The notes below the pieces were generated by a model, which was not told where the DNA came from, did no database searches, and saw only the letters and a program-made list of their open reading frames with translations. Shown piece after piece: positions 55,601-61,025 of a stretch of DNA of 64,000 nt. This DNA comes from Asterias rubens (lineage: Eukaryota > Echinodermata > Asteroidea > Forcipulatida > Asteriidae). Where the stretch lies: contig NC_047081.1 of the NCBI RefSeq assembly GCF_902459465.1, forward strand, positions 11,762,849 through 11,826,848, written 5' to 3'. Position 1 is the first letter of the stretch; every line of letters begins with the position of its first letter. A program made the position numbers and the translations under genes.

Positions 55601-58307
55601 TATTTGTTTGTAAGGCCCAGATGACCGGGGGTAATAATGTGGAAGCGCTTTGAGACATGGTCTATAAAGCGCTATATAAAAACCGACAATTATTATTATT
55701 ATTATTCCAGAATCACAGTGTTTGTATTATATCTATTTTCTTTTAGTCCAATGTGGTTTGGGAAGTATTTGTGAACTCAGTCATGAGTCTCGAGACTACG
55801 AGTGTCATCTATGTCCAAGCAACACCTACAGAGAAGACTGGGGTACCAGCGTCTGCACCAAGTGCCCTGATGGGATGGTTACCTACACAGAAGGAGCTGT
55901 GAATTCCAGTGAATGCTACGGTACGCTCTCATTATTCACATTCATAATACAATAAAAAATAATATCGACTGTAAAGGCCCGGTCACACAGGCTCTGAGAA
56001 CGAAACTGAAAATGAGAACGATAAAAATGCACGCCCTCCATTGGTTGAATTGCTCCAAGCAGAATACGCCCATGCTTACTCAACCAAATCGCGAGCGTGC
56101 TTTTTTATTGTTCTTGTATTTGTTCTTAATATCGGGGCCTGTGTGACCGGGCCTTTAGGGAAATGTCTCAAGAGGCAATTTACAGGCAACCAGTTCAGGC
56201 AAGTGTCCTGATGGGATGGTTACCTTCACAGAAGGAGCCATGAATTCCAGTGAATGCTATGGTACGCTCTCATTATTCTCTGTAATAATAAAATAATATC
56301 GACTCTTAGGGCACTGTATCTAGGCAATTTACAGAACTTCTTGGTTAATAGGGGCAAGAGGGGTTGATTTGCCTGAAATTTTTCACAGATAGAAAACAAA
56401 GAACCAATTTTTCATATCGGGTACAAATTTCCTTTGTGCTTTCTCTTTCAAATTTCTTTCTTCTCTCTGTGCCCAAATTTCCTGAATTGTTTCACCAAAA
56501 TTTAGTTAGGCAGTTGCCCCCCAACCACCCACCCCCTCTAGTCTTGGTCGTAACCCTGTGTGTATTTTGCAGTCTTATGAAAAGTGTTTGCCACTTTTCA
56601 GAACCATGGGTTCCCACTTGTTTTGCTTTGATGCATGACGGACACAAACTACTGCATAGTCTTGATTATTATCTTACTTGTTATATTCTTATCAAATCGT
56701 AATATTTTGTCAGCGTGTATTGAAAATGACACTTTATCCTGTAATTTGTGTTTATTTTCTATAGCGTTTGAGACGCCAAAAGAAGACCAGAAAACTTCCT
56801 CAGAATCCATGATGCTGATGGCCATTTGTGGTTTGGGAATTGTGATTGGTGTCTTTGTCTTTTTATTGGCAGTAACATACAGGTAATACCCTTTATCAAT
56901 CTTGTGTAACCCATGGATTTTCTTTTTCATGCAGGACTCAAATAATCCTATATAAATGTAGATTTATACAGTAAAACTAAAGCCTGTTCATACTTCCTGC
57001 GAATACGAATGCGATACTAAAGGTTGACGTCGCAAATTCGCAACAAATAACTCGGAGCAATTCAGTTGTGCTCAAATCTTTTGCGAATCTGCAGCGAAAA
57101 CAGAGTTGTGACATTAAATTCATGTCAAATTCGCTTTGCATTCGCAGGAAGTATGAACCGGGCTTTATCTGAACCAAAAACCTCCAGATCAATTAGCCGT
57201 AGCTTTTACCAACTTCGCTTTCCAGCCATTATGTTGGTGGTCTCCCTATTTTGTCCATATCTTTGTTCAGGGGTGAGTCAGAAGACATACTGTACAACCA
57301 TTAACTGCTGTGTAGCCAAAGAGCACACCCAAGTTTATGATACAACCTGGGAAGTGGAACCTTGGGGATAACCATGAGGGGAATTTTTTTTTTTTTTTCA
57401 GATGTAAAATAATTTATTTATTACAATAGTTCCTTTGAATCACATCACCCCATCTGTATATTATGCAACATTCCTGATAAGAACTTAAAGCAGTACCCGC
57501 TGCCAACACATAGGATTCGAACTGCCTCTAGCTACTGGGCAATCTCGGTAGTCTAGTTGGTAAGACACTGCTCTAGAATTGCAAGGGTCATGGGTTCGAA
57601 TCCCACCTGAGTAATGAGCCTGTGATATTTTTTCACAGGACTCGGGGGAAGTATTGAGTATACAGTGCTAACACACATCGGTGTAGGGGCAAAAAAACTA
57701 AATTTATATTCTTTATCCCTGATGCAAATTTAACATCTGTTAAATTTTATCGATTAAATGTTTTGTTTAACAGACGGAAGCAATCTAAGAAGAGTGTGGA
57801 GACCAACCCTTCCACTCTCCTGGATGTTATTGATATTCTACAACTGATGGAACCAGATGGGAAGAGTGTCTCAGGTAGGATCATAGAGGGACTCTTCAGC
57901 CCTCTTCATACTGTATCTCATATCCCCAGGGAATATACCCCTGGGGACCCTGGGGAGGCCCGGGACTTAAAAACAAACCCCTTCTGAAAATGAGTATTGT
58001 TCAAGGATGACTTGGGACTACCTTTTCGACATGTTGAAAACATTTTATTATTATTGATTAATATTTATTTGACCTCGACAGTACAAGTACCGAAAATACA
58101 AAACAAGGCAATAATGAAGGGAAGAAAAAACAAACAGAAACGACAAAGAAAAAGCCAGATAAATGAAAATTTATTATGTTACTATTGTTTTTGATAGATA
58201 CGCCATGTGCAAGTCCAGTCGGTGATGCTTTTCCAGAAACCTCACCCACTCCCTCTGATGATCCAGCTATTTCGGACATCTTGCACCTCCCAAACACCAA
58301 ACTGTAA
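19603..58307 (+). CDS. Giant SVEP1-like sushi/HYR/EGF/pentraxin receptor with transmembrane anchor
   Basis: I assembled 53 exons, all with consistent GT-AG junctions and phases (mostly phase 1), totalling 10,632 nt or about 3,543 residues plus stop. Order: signal peptide, HYR/sushi array, furin-site linker, three GCC2/GCC3 modules, EGF array, pentraxin, two EGFs, TSP1, a second sushi-linker-GCC2 module, one transmembrane segment, short cytoplasmic tail. Exon coordinates are in the block entries below. The core matches vertebrate SVEP1, a secreted adhesion protein. The missing VWA domain, missing C-terminal sushi array and added TSP1, transmembrane helix and tail are departures. The weakest link is exon 1: its phase fits, but a 6.4-kb intron follows and an unseen exon could lie there. 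Expected to be a type I surface protein. Ligands are unknown. Confidence 0.88.
20035..20260 (+). repeat. Retroelement 3' tail, AACCCAGTGCACTTATCG family (copy 1)
   Basis: Shares AACCCAGTGCACTTATCG, AAAGAGAAGGGGTTCGCCC, AATAACCTATCTTTCTG and a terminal GCGCTATATAAGAC with the longer copy at about 32150-32470, which ends in (ATT)n. The shared 3' end and simple-repeat tail suggest a non-LTR element or its SINE partner. Confidence 0.65.
20622..20922 (+). repeat. Imperfect tandem duplication of about 168 bp
   Basis: TATGGTCCGAAATAGTTACC begins at 20626 and again at 20794. Each is followed by matching AGAATGTCTTTG-like, AAAATCCCC and GGAATAATCTCACTCCATCA blocks. No coding potential seen. Confidence 0.75.
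21144..21523. mobile_element. MITE, AAAGGCAGTGGACAC family (copy 2, reverse)
   Basis: Reverse-orientation relative of the element at 7715-8096. It retains the central GATTTCGAGA and TCTCGAAATC hairpin, ACAATGTTTTATACTA, and the right end CCAATAGTGTTGTCCGCTGCCTTT. More diverged than copy 1. Confidence 0.75.
22882..23303. mobile_element. TIR element of TGCAATTATGTCCGCC subrepeats (copy 2)
   Basis: Same ends and same central segment as 5867-6298 (for example ACACGTTCGCCATTTTTT and CATGTCATGAATGACATG), but with several subrepeats lost. Two copies of matching order within one window identify it as a dispersed family. Confidence 0.75.
23558..24009. mobile_element. hAT-like MITE with 8-bp target-site duplication
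   Basis: 452 bp. The left end CGGTCCTACTACTTGCCG and the right end CGGCAAGTAGTAGGACCC are inverted repeats with one terminal mismatch. Each end carries three subterminal copies of CCGTCAACTC in inverted arrangement. The flanks are GTATGTTT at 23550-23557 and GTATGTTT at 24010-24017, an 8-bp duplication as made by hAT-superfamily transposases. No transposase frame inside. Confidence 0.85.
24070..24258 (+). other. Two tandem exon-like segments of unknown status
   Basis: 24070-24126 (57 nt) and 24199-24258 (60 nt) are near-identical. Each is preceded by GTTTTCTTCGTAG and followed by GTAAG, and they lie 129 bp apart including flanking intron. In phase 1-1, which the gene needs, they would encode an Arg run and a Pro run, which is odd. 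In phase 0 they read SVGGEE...[10 protein letters not shown], with a synonymous change and a whole-codon insertion between copies. They may be alternative exons or only a duplicated purine/pyrimidine tract. Confidence 0.3.
24915..25040. mobile_element. Foldback element, CACCACC-TTTCACTCATTTTT family (copy 2)
   Basis: Contains GGCACCACCAGCTGTTTCAC, TTTTTTCAAAAAGGGACATATCTCATT and a right end with AAAAAGTGGTG, matching the order at 9865-9978. Confidence 0.5.
25480..25623 (+). pseudogene. LINE reverse transcriptase C-terminal remnant
   Basis: The + strand reads [19 protein letters not shown], then [18 protein letters not shown]. The pattern FFS..WN.LP..VV.A.TV..FK..LD..W is a common end of CR1/RTE-type ORF2 proteins. 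An in-frame TGA at 25552-25554 shows it is dead. Lies in intron 1 of the receptor gene. Confidence 0.7.
26034..26992 (+). CDS. Receptor exons 2-3: HYR domain 1
   Basis: Exons 26034-26163 and 26874-26992, split at a phase-2 intron. The sequence begins [13 protein letters not shown], passes through [12 protein letters not shown] and ends with [20 protein letters not shown] and CTIHITV. These are the hallmarks of the hyalin repeat (HYR), an Ig-like fold common in echinoderm extracellular proteins. The same mid-domain split recurs in HYR 3 and HYR 4. Confidence 0.92.
26214..26699. mobile_element. Two abutting MITE relics in intron 2
   Basis: 26214-26550 is a copy of the AAAGGCAGTGGACAC family with decayed ends. 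It runs directly into 26551-26699, an intact foldback of the CACAAAGAGTTAGGACTAGT family (left end TTTCACAAAGAGTTAGGACT, right end AGTCCTAACTCTTTGTGAAA). Confidence 0.75.
27628..28641 (+). CDS. Receptor exons 4-5: sushi domains 1-2
   Basis: Exon 4 is 27628-27807 and exon 5 is 28453-28641, each one sushi (CCP) domain in a phase 1-1 exon. Landmarks are RCSSVP...[13 protein letters not shown]...TCRSSSTW...PTC, and TCSPSL...GTVTCSN...[12 protein letters not shown]...[13 protein letters not shown]. The introns after exons 3 and 4 share a related block (GGCTTTCAA-ACCAAAGATAAA), a trace of segmental duplication. Confidence 0.92.
29248..29499 (+). CDS. Receptor exon 6: HYR domain 2
   Basis: Single-exon HYR domain, phase 1-1, 84 residues. 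It starts [11 protein letters not shown], has [11 protein letters not shown] and ends [20 protein letters not shown] with CTFTITV. Confidence 0.93.
29882..32049 (+). CDS. Receptor exons 7-11: sushi domains 3-7
   Basis: Five single-domain phase 1-1 exons: 29882-30058, 30298-30489, 30744-30938, 31316-31516 and 31846-32049. Each has the four sushi cysteines plus the conserved Trp or aromatic before the last Cys. Examples are SCPNGY...[11 protein letters not shown]...CRSSGSW, and [12 protein letters not shown]...[10 protein letters not shown]. Exon-per-domain layout with identical phases is the usual signature of tandem exon duplication. Confidence 0.93.
32150..32470 (+). repeat. Retroelement 3' tail ending in (ATT)n (copy 2)
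   Basis: Carries GATGGGACGTAAAGCC, AACCCAGTGCACTTATCG, AAAGAGAAGGGGTTCGCCC and CAATAACCTATCTTTCTG. It ends with TATATAAGAC and an ATT microsatellite. Sits in intron 11 of the receptor gene. Same family as 20035-20260. Confidence 0.75.
32488..33020 (+). CDS. Receptor exons 12-13: HYR domain 3
   Basis: Exons 32488-32588 and 32849-33020, joined at phase 0. It reads [15 protein letters not shown], then [20 protein letters not shown] and CSLQVEAK. The N-terminal half has NWNWEPVV where most HYR copies have a TATDN-type motif, so this copy is more divergent. Confidence 0.9.
33130..33350. repeat. Dispersed repeat shared with 13300-13530
   Basis: Contains TGACATCGATT, AAAACGCTCACTG, TTTCTCATCAAATATGAC, TTTTCTACTATCATCATC and CTGTGATCTAAGACAAG in the order seen at 13300-13530. 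Located in intron 13. Confidence 0.6.
33390..34953 (+). CDS. Receptor exons 14-16: sushi domains 8-10
   Basis: Phase 1-1 exons 33390-33614, 33915-34103 and 34756-34953. Landmarks are [11 protein letters not shown]...[12 protein letters not shown]...CMRNTD...[13 protein letters not shown]...[11 protein letters not shown]...CRADGSWSG, and [11 protein letters not shown]...[10 protein letters not shown]...TCTDNASWD. Confidence 0.92.
34190..34530. repeat. Decayed MITE, AAAGGCAGTGGACAC family
   Basis: Retains TTTTGAGAAAAC, GATGACCAATTGAGC, TTTGTTATTTTATATATAAG and a right end AAAGTGTCCAATGGCTTT. The left end is not recognisable. A short GGGCACCAAGGCAAT repeat lies just upstream at about 34119-34165. 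Confidence 0.5.
35596..36081 (+). CDS. Receptor exons 17-18: HYR domain 4
   Basis: Exons 35596-35731 and 35963-36081, split at phase 2 exactly as HYR 1. It reads [29 protein letters not shown], then [20 protein letters not shown] and CDVIITV. Confidence 0.92.
36542..37975 (+). CDS. Receptor exons 19-21: sushi domains 11-13
   Basis: Phase 1-1 exons 36542-36733, 37185-37382 and 37775-37975. Landmarks are [15 protein letters not shown]...[22 protein letters not shown]...[11 protein letters not shown]...CLADGSWSG, and [10 protein letters not shown]...[10 protein letters not shown]...VCQGNGGW. A degenerate duplicate of the acceptor of exon 19 lies upstream (see findings). Confidence 0.92.
38460..38696 (+). 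CDS. Receptor exon 22: HYR domain 5
   Basis: Single exon, phase 1-1, 79 residues. It reads [30 protein letters not shown] and [18 protein letters not shown], ending CSFDVEVLG. An extra Cys pair, SCDPG and NCVA, is visible in this copy. Confidence 0.92.
38930..39480 (+). CDS. Receptor exons 23-24: sushi domains 14-15
   Basis: Phase 1-1 exons 38930-39118 and 39277-39480. Landmarks are [13 protein letters not shown]...[12 protein letters not shown]...[11 protein letters not shown], and [13 protein letters not shown]...[12 protein letters not shown]...SCGGQGLWD. Confidence 0.91.
39732..40514 (+). CDS. Receptor exons 25-26: HYR domains 6-7
   Basis: Two single-exon HYR domains, 39732-39989 and 40266-40514, the only adjacent HYR pair in the protein. 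Landmarks are [14 protein letters not shown]...[10 protein letters not shown], and [13 protein letters not shown]...[15 protein letters not shown]. The HYR-HYR-sushi order that follows is the order found just before the linker in vertebrate SVEP1. Confidence 0.92.
40651..40863 (+). CDS. Receptor exon 27: sushi domain 16 with a basic loop
   Basis: Phase 1-1 exon with sushi landmarks [36 protein letters not shown] and PDC. Between the second and third thirds it carries the insert [10 protein letters not shown] (40755-40784), not found in the other sushi domains here. The position matches the sushi domain that precedes the linker in SVEP1. Confidence 0.9.
41372..41959 (+). CDS. Receptor exon 28: SVEP1-type linker with furin-like site
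   Basis: A single 588-nt exon, about 195 residues. Its N-terminal part has a Cys-spaced helical segment ([16 protein letters not shown], then SCSLTNKC and VICG). A polybasic site TRRRRRD is encoded at 41665-41685. After it comes an amphipathic beta-like stretch ([13 protein letters not shown]), then [17 protein letters not shown] leading into the next Cys-rich exon. SVEP1 has a linker of the same layout between sushi and GCC2 modules, also with a basic cleavage-like site. Cleavage here is an inference. Confidence 0.88.
42275..43515 (+). CDS. Receptor exons 29-31: three GCC2/GCC3 Cys-rich modules
   Basis: Exons 42275-42436, 42935-43096 and 43354-43515 are each exactly 162 nt and phase 1-1. 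Exons 30 and 31 follow CPxGxYSETGLxPCxxC...YQPxxGKxxCxxC closely ([32 protein letters not shown]). Exon 29 is more diverged ([18 protein letters not shown]). This ephrin-receptor-like Cys-rich module occurs three times at the same place in SVEP1. Confidence 0.93.
42706..42850 (-). pseudogene. LINE ORF2 C-terminal remnant, reverse copy
   Basis: The reverse complement carries [15 protein letters not shown] and [13 protein letters not shown] followed by a stop, nearly identical to 1545-1701. The CDCG part is damaged by a small deletion. Inserted antisense in intron 29. Confidence 0.8.
43598..43725 (-). pseudogene. Second LINE reverse transcriptase C-terminal remnant
   Basis: The reverse complement reads [25 protein letters not shown] and EANREWL. 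TADHI...C is the common Cys-His signature near the end of LINE ORF2 proteins. Different family from the copy at 42706-42850. Antisense in intron 31. Confidence 0.6.
44135..50210 (+). CDS. Receptor exons 32-41: array of about 21 EGF domains
   Basis: Exons 44135-44344, 44701-44842, 45466-45995, 46354-46581, 46849-47002, 47161-47690, 48135-48328, 48816-48960, 49363-49483 and 50077-50210. Most domains are calcium-binding type with INEC or IDDC at the first Cys and PCQNGGxC. Introns fall inside EGF domains at several positions and phases, unlike the one-domain-one-exon sushi region. Exons 34 and 37 each hold several domains. The seventh EGF (about 45791-45889) lacks its first and third cysteines. 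A 77-bp duplication disturbs the acceptor of exon 39. As in Notch-type arrays, the calcium-binding EGFs probably form a stiff rod. Confidence 0.92.
44855..45415. repeat. Scattered GGAGGTGTGTTAAAT / CCTTGAGAAATG repeats in intron 33
   Basis: Several imperfect copies of GGAGGTGTGTTAAATYTCAC, GGGTNCCTTGAGAAATG and related pieces, for example near 44860, 45220, 45275 and 45355. Spacing is irregular, with one diverged relative near 45115-45140. Confidence 0.6.
47994..48056. repeat. GGGCACCAAGGCAATG dispersed repeat
   Basis: GGGCACCAAGGCAATGACC and GGGGCACTGAGGCAACC, followed by CAGGCCTGCATG. Relatives are at 34119-34165 and, as a three-unit tandem of GGGCACCACAGCAAAAGCACA, at 54749-54812. All lie in introns of the receptor gene. 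Confidence 0.55.
48680..48833 (+). repeat. 77-bp tandem duplication over the acceptor of exon 39
   Basis: GAGCCTAGTTATCTTTCCCC starts at 48681 and again at 48758. Each copy continues to TCATCACACAG and the exon head GTTGCGGATTTTGAATGTT. The upstream acceptor (exon start 48739) meets TGA after six codons. The downstream one (48816) continues into the EGF. Confidence 0.95.
50589..51466 (+). CDS. Receptor exons 42-43: pentraxin domain
   Basis: Exons 50589-50808 and 51078-51466, about 203 residues. It reads [10 protein letters not shown], then [10 protein letters not shown] (the early pentraxin strand), [13 protein letters not shown] and [11 protein letters not shown]. It ends [20 protein letters not shown] and GDVFAWGQV. 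Pentraxin-type lectin domains follow the EGF array in SVEP1 in the same way. Confidence 0.88.
51857..52090 (+). CDS. Receptor exon 44: EGF domains 22-23
   Basis: Phase 1-1 exon with [16 protein letters not shown]...[16 protein letters not shown] and a second domain from [13 protein letters not shown] to GYTGTIC. The first is calcium-binding type (DYDEC); the second is not. Confidence 0.93.
52716..52886 (+). CDS. Receptor exon 45: thrombospondin type 1 repeat
   Basis: [27 protein letters not shown], then six conserved cysteines ending ETCNEEMC. The WSPWxxWxxC and CSxSCGxGxxxRxRxC signatures are unambiguous. The WxxW motif is where C-mannosylation occurs in this family. Vertebrate SVEP1 has no TSP1 at this point. 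The 3' end of the exon and its donor are duplicated 93 bp downstream. Confidence 0.95.
53439..53642 (+). CDS. Receptor exon 46: sushi domain 17
   Basis: [41 protein letters not shown] and RLPSC. The long segment after the third Cys resembles that of the sushi domain before the first linker more than the N-terminal sushi repeats. It opens the second sushi-linker-GCC2 module. Confidence 0.88.
53826..55489 (+). CDS. Receptor exons 47-49: second linker with basic site
   Basis: Exons 53826-53998, 54530-54638 and 55301-55489. The layout parallels exon 28: a Cys-spaced helical part ([23 protein letters not shown]), a basic site AVKRRSVS encoded at 54560-54583, a beta-like [10 protein letters not shown] stretch, and finally [15 protein letters not shown] leading into a GCC2-type exon. 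Exon 28 ends [14 protein letters not shown] in the same place. Unlike exon 28 it is split by two introns. Confidence 0.85.
55747..55920 (+). CDS. Receptor exon 50: fourth GCC2-type Cys-rich module
   Basis: Phase 1-1 exon with [42 protein letters not shown] and SSECY, matching the CxxCPxGTxxxxxGA...C pattern of exon 29. The last third of the exon and its donor recur 341 bp downstream. Confidence 0.88.
55972..56157. mobile_element. MITE, TAAAGGCCCGGTCACACAGG family
   Basis: Left end TAAAGGCCCGGTCACACAGG, right end CCTGTGTGACCGGGCCTTTA, perfect 20-bp inverted repeats that include a TA at each end, as in Tc1/mariner-type MITEs. About 186 bp, non-coding, inserted in intron 50. Confidence 0.88.
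56765..56882 (+). CDS. Receptor exon 51: transmembrane segment
   Basis: A short acidic and basic stalk ([14 protein letters not shown]) is followed by [20 protein letters not shown] and AVTYR, then RKQSKKS on the next exon. This is one hydrophobic helix followed by a basic stop-transfer cluster, as expected for a type I membrane protein. SVEP1 of vertebrates has no such segment. Confidence 0.93.
56977..57168. mobile_element. TIR element, CCTGTTCATACTTCCTGCGAAT family
   Basis: AAGCCTGTTCATACTTCCTG at the left pairs with CAGGAAGTATGAACCGGGCTTT at the right. The interior is rich in GCGAAT and ATTCGC. A degraded relative lies at about 38310-38402. Located in intron 51. Confidence 0.8.
57541..57700 (+). 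repeat. tRNA-derived SINE
   Basis: Has an A-box-like GGTAGTCTAGTTGG (57547-57560) and a perfect B-box GGGTTCGAATCC (57592-57603), followed by TTTTTTCACAGGACTCGGGG and a CGGTGTAGGGGCAAAA tail. The same tail follows B-box-like sequence at about 41095-41205, and a reverse copy is at 54105-54200. It is not a functional tRNA, because the acceptor stem is missing. Confidence 0.75.
57774..58307 (+). CDS. Receptor exons 52-53: cytoplasmic tail and stop
   Basis: Exons 57774-57874 and 58198-58307 (TAA at 58305-58307) encode about 70 residues. A basic juxtamembrane part (RRKQSKKS) is followed by [15 protein letters not shown], a Ser/Pro/Thr-rich middle ([11 protein letters not shown]) and a C-terminal [13 protein letters not shown]. 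The motif DILxL occurs twice. No catalytic domain. Adaptor binding is possible but unproven. Confidence 0.9.
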
Positions 58308-59080
58308 AAAGATGTCTCTGCCCTAAACTGCCACAGTGTTTGCCTACACAGAAATAACTTGAAATATAACTTGTAATACGAGGGGATGCCGAGTAAAATG
58401 AAAAAGCCAGATTTAACAGAGGGATTACATTCTGCCAAAATGCTAATGAATTGCAATCAACATTTGTTTTATATATTCCCAAAACCTTGTCATTAGAGAA
58501 TTTGTCCACCCCAAAAAAAACAAAATAGACATGGAATCTGATCCATCCCACACTAACAATGTAGTTGACTCAATGTAGACACCAACCTTGTCTCATTGAC
58601 CGACCTTTTTTTAAACGACGCTGTGAATTATCCAATAATTTTCCATATTGGACTCCAATATTAAATTTGTTAGTGTCACAGCAGTATACTCAGCAAAACA
58701 AAGCATGACTTGTGACACATGTTTTCACCAATCAAATGACAAGAATCTGAGTGTGGTGTAAAACTAGGACTATAGGGTGTACTAGAAAATGTTAAAAATA
58801 GTGGGAGTGACATTAAAAGCTTTGCAGTATGCGGATAATAGGAGGCCACTCACTTATAATGTGAGATCCACAAACTTTTGTTGCCAATGTTCACAAACCA
58901 GAGAGTACATTTTGATGAATTGTGGAAGATAAACCAAACTGTCTGACTTTAATGATTCCTGCCGATTTGTAGCTTAATGAATCATGCACGTTTTGCTTAA
59001 ACTTTGCAAGAGAATTTTATATTTGTAAATGTTTTTAATTGCTTTTGTATCTCTGTAAATAAAACACACATCGACAGGTG
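58308..59080 (+). other. Receptor 3' UTR and polyadenylation signal
   Basis: The best polyadenylation signal is AATAAA at 59058-59063 in CTGTAAATAAAACACAC, about 750 nt past the stop. No other coding signal is visible in the interval. Confidence 0.65.
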
Positions 59081-60990
59081 AAGTTCACTTGTTCTATACT
59101 TAAGATCTATCCCAAGGATCAATAGGCCTACTTAAGATGAATCAAAATATGAAAAGAAACAAAATCAAGTGAAAGTTTCAGATAATATCTTTGTTTTGTA
59201 GGAGCATACTGAACGAAATGTCGAGTGGTTTTTATACCGGCGCTATTCAGAACAACCACAAATCATAGAGAGATTCAAATGGTGTCTCGGCAAACCTTAC
59301 TAGATTGTTTTGCAAACTTATAGCAAAAGTTTGTTACAAGTTTATAGTTTATGAATACTTTAAAGATGTCTACAGATGCCATCTTGAGAAAAAAAGATGT
59401 CCGCAAGGAATATGGAAACAAGGTTTCATGGGAAGATGTTCAAAGGAAAACCAAAATGAGTCCTGACAAGGATTCATATTTTGAGTATGTCTTTGTAAAA
59501 AATGTGTTTACTTGGGACTAACTACTCAGTCATTTTACTCAGTAAACTGTGGTATCATTAAATATTTTTTAATAATAGCTGGTTCATGAACCAACGCATT
59601 AAGCTTTTGATATGTCAAACCGAATAGCTGCTTTTATGTTTTTCTCAATTCTGCTCCAGTAAGGAATTATGGTGATTGTATTAACTTTATTTACTCAGTA
59701 ATAAGAAGAGTCCTGTGACAACAAATCCATACAGGCTTTGATGGGATTCGAACCCATGACCTTTGCCAATGAGGATGAATTATGACTAGATAGACCATCG
59801 AGCTTGCCCAGTAGCCTGATGGAACGGGCAAATATTGCTCATGTCATTGATTATTGCTGATCTCAGTTGCACCTTTTTAGCATTTTATTTTAATAAAGCA
59901 CAGTTTAAAATACTTTTGTTTTGTTTGTGTTAGGCATTACTTTTTTAGTAGATAGGGGTACTTTCTTTTATAGACATATTTATGGGTTGTCCCTTAACAA
60001 CAGAGAATGATGAGTAGATTTTAAAATGCCTGTGTCTGGCACTATCGGCTCAATGCAATATACTGCACAAGCCTTGCACAAGCCTTGCACGTGTTTGAAT
60101 ATTGGGACCATTAAAGTGTGCGAGGTTTGCACGCGTTTTTAAAGCAATTTAAGTGGGACCAAAGTGGTCCAAAAACTTTCGAAAAGGCGCGAGACTTACG
60201 CCACATACTATTTTTTTAATTCCACAGGAGTGTCTAAGTATACTATGCCTGATGTTTAGGCAGAAGGGTACACTCCCTAATGTGCCTATACTTTAACAAT
60301 CTTTTCCTTTTGTAGAGAAGAACGCCCCCCCCCCCCACTAAAATCCAAAGAATTCCTGAGATTCCAAGAACACAATGAAGACGCATTAGAGGGACCACAA
60401 TGAACCATATATCGAGCACCAAATGTGTCCAAGTTTAAAACTTTTCTTTCCAATATTAATTATTGTATTCTAACAGCATTTTTGTTGCAATAAGAACCTA
60501 CCCTCACATTTGCGTGGATGGCTTTTACCGTATTGAAATCAACACGTGTAAAGACATCTCTAATCGAATTCCGCGGGGATAAGGGCGTGCTTGAAATGCC
60601 AAAGAAGAACATAGAAGATAAAATTGTTTCTCGTAATGCTTGTGGAAATTAATGGTTGACATTTAGTTTTTTATTTTAATTTGTGTGAAGAATTGGCTCC
60701 GAACTTGGAGGATATTTCCATGAGGATAATGTTTGCTGCTCTGTGTGCTTACAAAATAACAATAACATTGATGTAATTTTTTTCTTTAAGTGCATAGGGG
60801 GGCCTATGCATTTAATTTATCAATTTTCCTTCAAAATTGAAAATATCATTCAAGAGGTCTAGAAATTCCATCTTCAGAGAACAATATGCTAAGATGAGTG
60901 TCAAAGTTTATCAACTTGCACCAGGACAGGAAGACAATACTTTCCTACATTTGCAACACTGACCCCCCCCCCACCCCGGAAAAAAAAAGG
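59081..60990. other. Intergenic stretch with repeat relics only
   Basis: Contains a decayed copy of the ATTCAGAAC / GGTGTCTCGGCAAACC repeat at about 59215-59310 and a reverse tRNA-like fragment (GATGGGATTCGAACCCATGAC) at 59735-59820. The rest is AT-rich with short C-runs near 60325 and 60963. No gene is supported. Confidence 0.5.
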
Positions 60991-61025
60991 AAAAAAGATT
61001 CGACCAATATTTTATAGGAAACAAT

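Noticed and set aside
56364..56702. Open frame in intron 50 before the transmembrane exon
   Set aside because: Low-complexity, T-rich composition and not joined by any in-phase splice sites.
57547..57603. Possible tRNA gene from A- and B-box-like motifs
   Set aside because: No closing acceptor stem, and the sequence continues into a shared SINE tail, so it is a tRNA-derived SINE.
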